From contig NC_006039.1 of assembly GCF_000002515.2 (NCBI RefSeq), positions 1,426,001 through 1,490,000 on the forward strand: a stretch of 64,000 nucleotides of DNA, given 5' to 3'. How positions within the stretch are numbered: position 1 is the stretch's first letter; every line of letters begins with the position of its first letter. The notes under the pieces were generated by a model. It worked only from the letters and a program-made list of their open reading frames with translations. It was not told the origin of the DNA and ran no database searches. Below, in pieces: positions 57,651-64,000 of this stretch. This DNA comes from Kluyveromyces lactis (Eukaryota; Ascomycota; Saccharomycetes; Saccharomycetales; Saccharomycetaceae). Both the position numbers and the translations under genes were made by a program.

Positions 57651-58994
57651 TCGTACTAATAAATTGAATTGTGGATTAATACTAACTGTAATCGAATGAG
57701 ATTAGTTTGACAGTGTTAGAACATGGACTTTGGTTTATGAATTATCTAAGGTACCGTTCTACTACTTTGGATGTATTCATTGTTGTTGATTTAGTTTTAA
57801 GGTTATTAAATGTTTAGTAAGGTTACCCGAAAATAATGAATTATTACTAGTCAGGTATAGTGAATTGGATGCACCATAGATAAGAACAACGGAACTTCTT
57901 CCAATACTTGATTCAAAACATTATCTTCCGAACTGGTAGCAACAGGACATAAAAGACGTGACTCATACGAATTAATCCCATTTAAACAATGTCTAAGTAA
58001 TAATCATGTCAGAACACACACTCTTTGTTCGCAATGACTTTATCTTGTCTTTCTTTACATCTGTGGCACGAAATTGATAACAATATGACAAAAAAGAATA
58101 AACAAAGATAGGACCGACAGAAAAGGGAAAATCTTTGTTATTGGTAACTCTGACACCTTCTCATCCAAACTTACATTTTGTCTCGTTTGTCAACTACCCC
58201 CTTGTGTTTAATCAGGTATGGAAGGAGTGACGTTGACCACACATGAATTATGCAGACGCTGTGACTTTTAGTATAAGAGTTGTGAGATATTACTTCTTAT
58301 TCGAGTATATATGTACGAATATATATATATATATATATTGAACTAGGTCAACTAGAACATTTAAATAAATTAATAATTAATACTACTATTATTATTACTC
58401 TTATCATTCTTATTCTTATTATGTTTGGGAGAGAAAAAGAATGGTTTTGTAAATGGTAACATGGTGATGAAATTTAGAGAAAACAAAAAAGGATCCATAT
58501 GGTTTTAGACGCTTTACTCAGTTCCTTCGTTTGATTAACGTTAAGGATGGTATAATATAATGGTAGGGATAGATTTTCCACACTGGAACGGGACACGATA
58601 TAATATAGTTTATGATCTGAGCGAAATAAATGAAATGAAAAAAAGAGACAACAAAAAAGGCAAACGGAACATGGAAAATATAAGGAGTCAAACGAGCGAT
58701 GTTACAGATAGTGACAGTGATAATGGCAATAATAATAACGAATAATAATAGAAAAGAGAAAAATTTGGAAAATCTGAAAATACCGAAAACAATAAATAAC
58801 CAGGGTGACGAGAAATCCCCCTTATATTGTGTCTGCAATGGAAAAAAATGGGTTTTAGGCTCTATCTTCCGTTAGGGAATAAACTGGATAAACGTAATAA
58901 AATGGGAAAAGCATAGGCGAAAATGGATCAGGAAGTGTAGTAATAAGGATAACGAGGTGATGAAAACCAAAAGATTTGATGCAACATTCGTAAA
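57651..58994. other. Long ORC4 promoter / PIB2 3' flank
   Basis: 1344 bp with no gene I can support. It holds a Reb1-type TTACCCG at 57823-57829, about 173 bp upstream of ORC4, and an (AT)10 tract at 58319-58338. Low-complexity TAA/TTA-rich stretches lie around 58370-58425. A hydrophobic antisense frame at 58518-58838 has no ATG, and a 61-codon ATG frame at 58560-58745 is low complexity. Confidence 0.45.
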
Positions 58995-60968
58995 TTAGAA
59001 ACTGCTCCAAGACCAATCAGCAGGAACACTTCCTACAATATTTTCCAAGTGCTGCCGTTGGTTTACACTACCCTCAGTACCATTTAATGCTTCGTCTATA
59101 TTTCTTCCTGTTGCGGGTTTTGGCAAATTGAGTAGTGTGTTAGAATGGTTTCCACTATTTTCATTTTCATTTTCACGAATCGAACCAGAATGTGATGAAG
59201 AAGTTGAGGAAGTAGAAGTAGAAGGTGGTTGCTGCTGCTGCTGTTGCAATTCTGCCTGATCTTTGGCGGGTCCAGCCTTAACCAGAGTGTCATATTCATC
59301 TAAGCAACTGTCACATATTTTAGATAGCACGCCTAACCCTCCACAACCAATGATAAACTTGGCGTTAGGGTTTAAGTATAGCCAGTGTCTGACATGTTGC
59401 TGGCAAAAGATATCACCGCAATGCCTGCAGTGATGTTTTCTTTCCCAGAACGTGAAAATTTTGTGACAGTATTTACAAGAATGACGTTTGGAATCTGGAA
59501 TCCAGTGCTCTTTGGTGGGTTGAATCAATTGTAATTGCAGATCCCTTTCATTACACAGCCAGGATTGAATTTTGTTTCTATAAGTGCTCACAATGGATGA
59601 TGTGGTAGAATGAATACTTCTGGCGTAATTTGAATTGGAAGTGTTCGAATGTTTAGACAGCACAGCTTGTAAAGTTGTTTGTGTTACATCAGATGGTGTA
59701 GGAGAATGTGACTTCAAATCTTCTATCTTTATGTTCGTCTCAGAAATGTCTCTCAACACTGCAGGAACATACATCGGTTTCTTCGGTTCGTTAATCTGCT
59801 GTAAGAGTCTCTTCGAGTTAGATGAGGCTGTACTATTGGAACAAATGCCCTTAGCTTCGTTGAAATTATGAGACGTTCCATGTAAAGTTACACCAGTTGG
59901 TTGCGAAATAATTTCCAAAGATTGCTTACGAGCTTCGTTTTGATCCCCTGATGCCTCCATTGCTACAGAGTTCTTACGAATGGTAGCAGTTGTATCCAAA
60001 ATAACGTTTTTTCCACCAAACTTAAGTTGAGTCAGAGGTTCTTTTGGATCCACCAAATTTTCACTCGAGGTCAACGGCGTTGTCTGTACTGATTTACATA
60101 CAGCACCCTTACTTTGCTGCAGCAACGAAAGTTTCCTCAACGCATCTGTTGTCAACTTGTTTTGCTTTGAAATATCATCTTCTTCAGACTCGGAGTCATG
60201 AGACGAATCTATTGGAGATGCGTCGCCACTGGATTCATTTTCAGAGTTACTATTAGTGTTGTTGGTAGTAGTATCTGAGGCAGCATCTTCGGAACCACGA
60301 GATGACCCTTTTCTCGTCTTAGAGTCTGGATTTGCCGTATTCAGGTTAGAATTCGAATTCGAGTTCGAATTCGCGGTCGAATTGGAACTAGTATTCGAAG
60401 ACGATCTCTGTTTACATAAATCCCTAGCAGATTTCCGTTTATCATCGTTAAAAGGTAACTGTTGGCCAATTCTTGAACGTGACTCAGTCATTGGTAAATC
60501 CGACAGGAAAGTTTGCTTGTTCTTGCCCGCAACCCCGTTGCGTTTCTTGACCATCGTAGAAGCCATAGCTGGCGACTGTATCTGTTGAGTGGGATTGATA
60601 AACGTCGTTGCAATACTGCTGCTGTTATTATTACTATTATTATTATTATTACTGGTATTATGATTGTGCATCGTATTGGTACATTCCTCTTCATCACAGT
60701 TCTGCGATTGAGGCCCACCATGCTCTCTAGTGTTCAACATACTCCGGAGTGAGAACGAACTCAAAACACTCTGTACAGACATGGTTCTGGCCCTAGGAAC
60801 GACTTTCTGCTTCTCAAAAGTGATAGTCGACTTCGCCGATTTCATCGATGCTATTGACGTCTCAGACCCATTTCTAGACCCATTTCCAACTTCTGCTTGA
60901 TTTTTCAGTTTTCCAGTACACGCAGCTGGCACATCGACCTCACTGGTCTGAGAATGAACGCTGCTCAT
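58995..60968 (-). CDS. PIB2: Pib2, FYVE protein activating TORC1 on the vacuole
   Basis: Pib2 binds PtdIns3P on vacuoles and endosomes and activates TORC1 in response to glutamine. The 657-residue protein is mostly disordered and rich in Asn and Ser. The FYVE-type finger (about 505-575) has the C-x2-C pairs CKYCHK, the basic WERKHHCRHCGDIFCQQH motif and a final CDSC. The terminal tail GSVPADWSWSSF is the conserved tail motif needed for TORC1 activation in S. cerevisiae Pib2. Upstream, helix-like blocks such as RRDISE-like VLRDISETNIKIEDL correspond to the conserved middle regions. The gene precedes STR3 here but not in S. cerevisiae. Confidence 0.94.
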   Translation of the reverse strand: MSSVHSQTSEVDVPAACTGKLKNQAEVGNGSRNGSETSIASMKSAKSTITFEKQKVVPRARTMSVQSVLSSFSLRSMLNTREHGGPQSQNCDEEECTNTMHNHNTSNNNNNSNNNSSSIATTFINPTQQIQSPAMASTMVKKRNGVAGKNKQTFLSDLPMTESRSRIGQQLPFNDDKRKSARDLCKQRSSSNTSSNSTANSNSNSNSNLNTANPDSKTRKGSSRGSEDAASDTTTNNTNSNSENESSGDASPIDSSHDSESEEDDISKQNKLTTDALRKLSLLQQSKGAVCKSVQTTPLTSSENLVDPKEPLTQLKFGGKNVILDTTATIRKNSVAMEASGDQNEARKQSLEIISQPTGVTLHGTSHNFNEAKGICSNSTASSNSKRLLQQINEPKKPMYVPAVLRDISETNIKIEDLKSHSPTPSDVTQTTLQAVLSKHSNTSNSNYARSIHSTTSSIVSTYRNKIQSWLCNERDLQLQLIQPTKEHWIPDSKRHSCKYCHKIFTFWERKHHCRHCGDIFCQQHVRHWLYLNPNAKFIIGCGGLGVLSKICDSCLDEYDTLVKAGPAKDQAELQQQQQQPPSTSTSSTSSSHSGSIRENENENSGNHSNTLLNLPKPATGRNIDEALNGTEGSVNQRQHLENIVGSVPADWSWSSF

Positions 60969-61805
60969 CTAGTAAAATTCAAACGACAAAAGAAAAAAAA
61001 AAACCCCTGGATGTTATCTTATACTTTATAACTCAGACAGACAATGGAATTACACTCTTCTCTTCACGATTCAAAACACAATCTTTGAAAAACCAAATAG
61101 AATACAATATAGTGTGAAAAGAATGAAGCAAATACCGTCTTTTCGTCCTCCTAAAATATAATGAATTAGAACAAAACTAGTAGAAACAGTAGTAATAAAA
61201 AAAGGCCTCCTTCCGTAAAAAAATTTTTGACCAAAAAATAAAAAAAAGACAACTGTATAACCGAATGTCAACAAGTTCTCCCCAGTGCTCCAGAAACCTG
61301 CTAATGGTTGTGTTATTGAAATTCCTTACGCTATCACAAGATCTTTACAGGATGATTAAAGAACTAGATAAATTATGGGAGTCAAGGAGAAGTGACTTTC
61401 TAAAAAGAAGGAAATTATATTTTTTTGTTTTTATCGAATCCAGTGTTCTGTTCTCTCTGTGAAAATTGATTTCCAAAAATTGAATAATCCGATGAAAATT
61501 CCGTATTACTTTTCCGAGCTTTCTCGCTGCTGCTTACTACCAAAGGGTCGCTGTGGCTACGCAGTCATCTGGGTAAATCATCACTTTTTCCCCCTTTGAG
61601 ATTACGGGTCTTTCATTTTCTAAGGAGAGACAAAGGGCGGGTAACAGAGAAGGAAGACTAAGTCACGTGATCGCTGATTCCTTTTCTTTTCTACCTTATT
61701 TATTGGTTGGCAATGGAGATGAGTTTGAGATGAGATGAAATGAAATGGATCAGTTAGAAGATTTACGTATTGAATATTATAGAGTAGATTTGGTTGTTAT
61801 CCGTT
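60969..61805. promoter_or_regulatory. PIB2 promoter with Reb1-CACGTG pair / STR3 3' flank
   Basis: 837 bp. CGGGTAA at 61638-61644 and TCACGTGA centred at 61674-61679 lie about 670-710 bp upstream of PIB2 and close to the STR3 stop, with GATGAG-like units at 61711-61745. The nearest 300 bp to PIB2 are A-rich (runs at 60990-61004 and 61200-61250). Confidence 0.5.
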
Positions 61806-63188
61806 CTACAACTTTGCAGTGTGTAGATGAGATGTCTTTGATACGAGACGTTGACCGAAAAATTGGTCGTAAACGTTGTAGTTTTCTTGGTATGTTTCTC
61901 CGATATTGTTTCTTGCAATGTGTCCGTTCTTCTTGTTCAATAAATATGTATCGTTACCTCTCTGTTGCAATTCGATCAAGCCTGCTTCCTCGAATGCGGC
62001 AAGTAAGTCATATTGTAAATCTTTGACGTCTTCTATCCCACAACAGAGTCTGATCAAGTCTTCAGGGAACGCTCTTTGTTTCCGTAGTTCTGGATCGATG
62101 GAGGCATGTGACATCTTGCATGGCATGGAGATCAACGAGTTGACACATCCAAACGATACCGTGACGGCCCATATATTTAGTCTTTTAGAAGTTACAATGG
62201 CTTCGCTTAGTGCTAGGTCGCCAGTCTCAATGGATAGCACTGCACCGGGACCATTGTTGAAACTTTTATGCAATTCGAACTGAGGGTGAGATTCCAACCC
62301 AACAAACCTTGTCTTTAGTTGCTGGTTATTATCTGTAGGCTTGAATCCGCATATATCTTGTAGCCAGTGCGAGAGCACCATTGCGTTTATCTGTTGTTTG
62401 TAAAGACGAACAGATAAGGTCTTGAGACCACGGATCAAGAGCCATGAATCCATCGGAGATAGACCGGCACCGGTACTGTTAATGACGAAATATACGGATG
62501 GAGCCACGTCCTTCTTGGCTATTATTACACCAGCCATGATATCGTGGTGTCCATTGAGGTATTTCGTACCGGATTCGTATACTACATCTGCTCCGAATTG
62601 CAAAGGGTTGGAATTCAAACCTGACATCATGGTGTTATCAACGACGATTTTACAGTTGGAACTTGAACCACCTTTTTGTTTCACAAATTGGCACAGCCTT
62701 GGTAAATCGGCGACTTTCATCAACGGGTTGGTTGGAGATTCTAAAAGCACGATATCAACTTGCCCCAAAGAATTGTACAATTTGATGAACGACTCGGCAT
62801 CCGTAGTATCTGTGTGAATCACTTTAGCATGGTTTCTCGTCTGTAGGAACGTTAATAAACGTTGAGTACCACCGTATAAATCATCACCAGCGATTATCGT
62901 TGGGATGTGATCTGAATTATCTATCAAAGTTCTCAAAATGATATCTAGTGCAGTCATCCCACTCGAGACGGCAAACACCTGTTCTGGTGCCACATCGTAA
63001 AGATTAGCGATCTGTTGTTGCAATACGGTTCTAGTTGGGTTTCCTGACCTCGTGTAGTCGTACTCTTGCAACTGGTCGAAAGAAGAGGCTTTAAAAGTGG
63101 TAGATTGGTATAGTGGAGGCACGCTTGATCCGTATTTATCGTTATGGGAAACGGATACCAAACTGGTATTCAGTGATGGCTTGCTCAT
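61806..63188 (-). CDS. STR3: Cystathionine beta-lyase, peroxisomal
   Basis: Str3 is a PLP enzyme that converts cystathionine to homocysteine in the transsulphuration pathway. In the 460-residue protein, YTRSGNPTR binds the cofactor phosphate, FAVSSGMTALDIIL continues the fold, VLLESPTNPLMKVADL follows, and the Schiff-base lysine is K209 in YESGTKYLNGHHD. The C terminus ends HLHTAKL; AKL is a PTS1-type signal, so peroxisomal import is expected, in keeping with Str3 of S. cerevisiae. The start is ATG 63186-63188. The upstream E-box palindrome suggests sulphur control through Cbf1-Met4. Confidence 0.95.
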   Translation of the reverse strand: MSKPSLNTSLVSVSHNDKYGSSVPPLYQSTTFKASSFDQLQEYDYTRSGNPTRTVLQQQIANLYDVAPEQVFAVSSGMTALDIILRTLIDNSDHIPTIIAGDDLYGGTQRLLTFLQTRNHAKVIHTDTTDAESFIKLYNSLGQVDIVLLESPTNPLMKVADLPRLCQFVKQKGGSSSNCKIVVDNTMMSGLNSNPLQFGADVVYESGTKYLNGHHDIMAGVIIAKKDVAPSVYFVINSTGAGLSPMDSWLLIRGLKTLSVRLYKQQINAMVLSHWLQDICGFKPTDNNQQLKTRFVGLESHPQFELHKSFNNGPGAVLSIETGDLALSEAIVTSKRLNIWAVTVSFGCVNSLISMPCKMSHASIDPELRKQRAFPEDLIRLCCGIEDVKDLQYDLLAAFEEAGLIELQQRGNDTYLLNKKNGHIARNNIGETYQENYNVYDQFFGQRLVSKTSHLHTAKL

Positions 63189-64000
63189 GTTGGAAGTTTA
63201 TTGGTTGGTGTTAGTGTTGGATTCTGATATGGCAGACTAGTGTTAGAGATGGATTTGGAAGATACAATCAAGGACAAGAAACCTTTATCGTACCTTATAT
63301 ATATATATATAGATATAGATATAGATAACTGACCTTGAGTGAATAAACTATGCAAAGTGTGGTATTGTGTGTATAAAATGACACATATCAAAAACAACAA
63401 CTAGTCAATCGGGCTCAAAACGTTTCTTTAACCTTTCACAACTTAGGGTCAACGGGTCTTGGATTGTACCTATGTATGGAATGCCCGATATGTTGCTAAT
63501 AGTGAAGATGATATTGGCAGAACCATTCCATGTGAGTGCTAGGCGATATTGAATGTGAAAAGAAAAGGAAGGGCTAAGTGAGGATGTTCTTTAGAAGGGT
63601 AAAGAGGCAGCCCTTGTCACGTGACCGCAGGAGCCACACTGAATATTACCACAACGTCGGCGTTATAGCACCGACCTTAGGATGGACAACGGGAAAAAAA
63701 ACAAAAAATGCCATAATGGCACGTGACTAGACTAGTCACGTGTATGTCCACAATTATATTGCCGCTACTGTCCGCCATTGCTCTCCACTCCCCCCCCGCT
63801 TTCTATTCCTCCGTTCGAAACCCGATGGGACCATTAATTCTTCCGTTGCAGGGGTCCCGAAAAGAAATTCCGCGATTCCACTCATTAGATCGTATGTTGT
63901 TCCGGACAGTTTAGAGGTAACCTTTTTGCTGAAATTTGCTCGCAGAGTTACTGTAGGAGAGGCTACGAAAAAAGAATCTTAACCTTCCCTACCTTATCAC
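63189..64000. promoter_or_regulatory. STR3 upstream region to window edge
   Basis: 812 bp with no gene within the window. It holds a TA tract (63296-63310) running into GATATA units, CACGTG boxes at 63618-63623, 63720-63725 and 63737-63742, and a C8 homopolymer near 63791-63798. The next gene lies beyond the right edge, so this may be a shared divergent promoter. Short frames at 63723-63982 overlap the E-boxes and look like chance. Confidence 0.5.
63720..63742. promoter_or_regulatory. E-box palindrome (two CACGTG in mirror arrangement)
   Basis: CACGTGACTAG is followed by one centre base and CTAGTCACGTG: a 23-bp perfect inverted repeat around the A at 63731. Each arm is a CACGTG with flanking GACTAG. 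A third CACGTG lies 97 bp nearer STR3. This fits cooperative bHLH (Cbf1) binding at a methionine-pathway gene. Binding is inferred. Confidence 0.65.

Noticed and set aside
58463-58617. Possible box C/D snoRNA (GTGATGA ... CTGA)
   Set aside because: The boxes are about 150 nt apart with no terminal stem and no D'/C' pair, so a chance match is more likely.
58518-58838. Hydrophobic 106-codon frame in the ORC4-PIB2 gap
   Set aside because: No ATG start (opens at TTG), and the hydrophobicity reflects AT-rich low-complexity sequence read antisense.

Overview
This window is nuclear DNA from a budding yeast of the family Saccharomycetaceae. Genes are dense and almost all intronless. Proteins match Saccharomyces cerevisiae orthologues over their full length, and the one intron seen has the yeast GTATGT donor and TACTAAC branch point. 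Gene order suggests a lineage that never went through the yeast whole-genome duplication (WGD). Genes that in S. cerevisiae are split between two sister segments (YDL147-161 with YLR206-210, and YML085-088 with YML123-125) are interleaved here in single copy with consistent orientation. A Kluyveromyces-like species is my best guess, but the species is not proven from sequence alone.

Layout. Block A (1-39.1 kb) follows the YDL147-YDL161 order: RPN5 (cut by the left edge), NOP14, ATG9, RPC53, SAS10, MSH5, CLB3/4, CMR1, a YDL157C orthologue, STE7, DHH1, then MHF2 and an epsin (ENT1/2). Two groups sit inside it. One is a three-gene insertion at 16.0-22.3 kb (MNN2/MNN5-family mannosyltransferase, a Zn2Cys6 regulator, a GNAT acetyltransferase). 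The other is PNP1-SEC13-HRD3, the sister-track genes, followed by a dynactin p62-like gene. Block B (39.8-43.9 kb) is NOP10, DAD4, OSH3. Block C (45.3-55.5 kb) is PHO84 (reading frame interrupted by a 4-bp repeat expansion), an intron-containing alpha-tubulin gene, ALO1, PGA3/AIM33 and UFO1. Block D is a tRNA-Ile(AAU), then ORC4, PIB2 and STR3, each from a different S. cerevisiae neighbourhood.

Functions are mainly housekeeping: proteasome, ribosome biogenesis, Pol III, autophagy and TORC1, ER quality control and COPII, mRNA decay, endocytosis, meiotic recombination, replication origins, mating MAPK signalling, phosphate uptake and sulphur amino-acid metabolism. Several promoters carry the expected cis elements: a perfect Rpn4/PACE box at RPN5, PAC/RRPE tracts at NOP14 and RPC53/SAS10, an MCB at CMR1, CACGTG/T boxes at PHO84 and an E-box palindrome upstream of STR3. 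Reb1-like and CACGTG sites recur as close pairs in four intergenic regions.

I saw no transposon, LTR, CRISPR, centromere or viral sequence. I found no convincing new multi-gene system. The items most worth checking are the PHO84 frameshift, the dynactin p62 gene, the inserted trio and the Reb1/CACGTG pairs.
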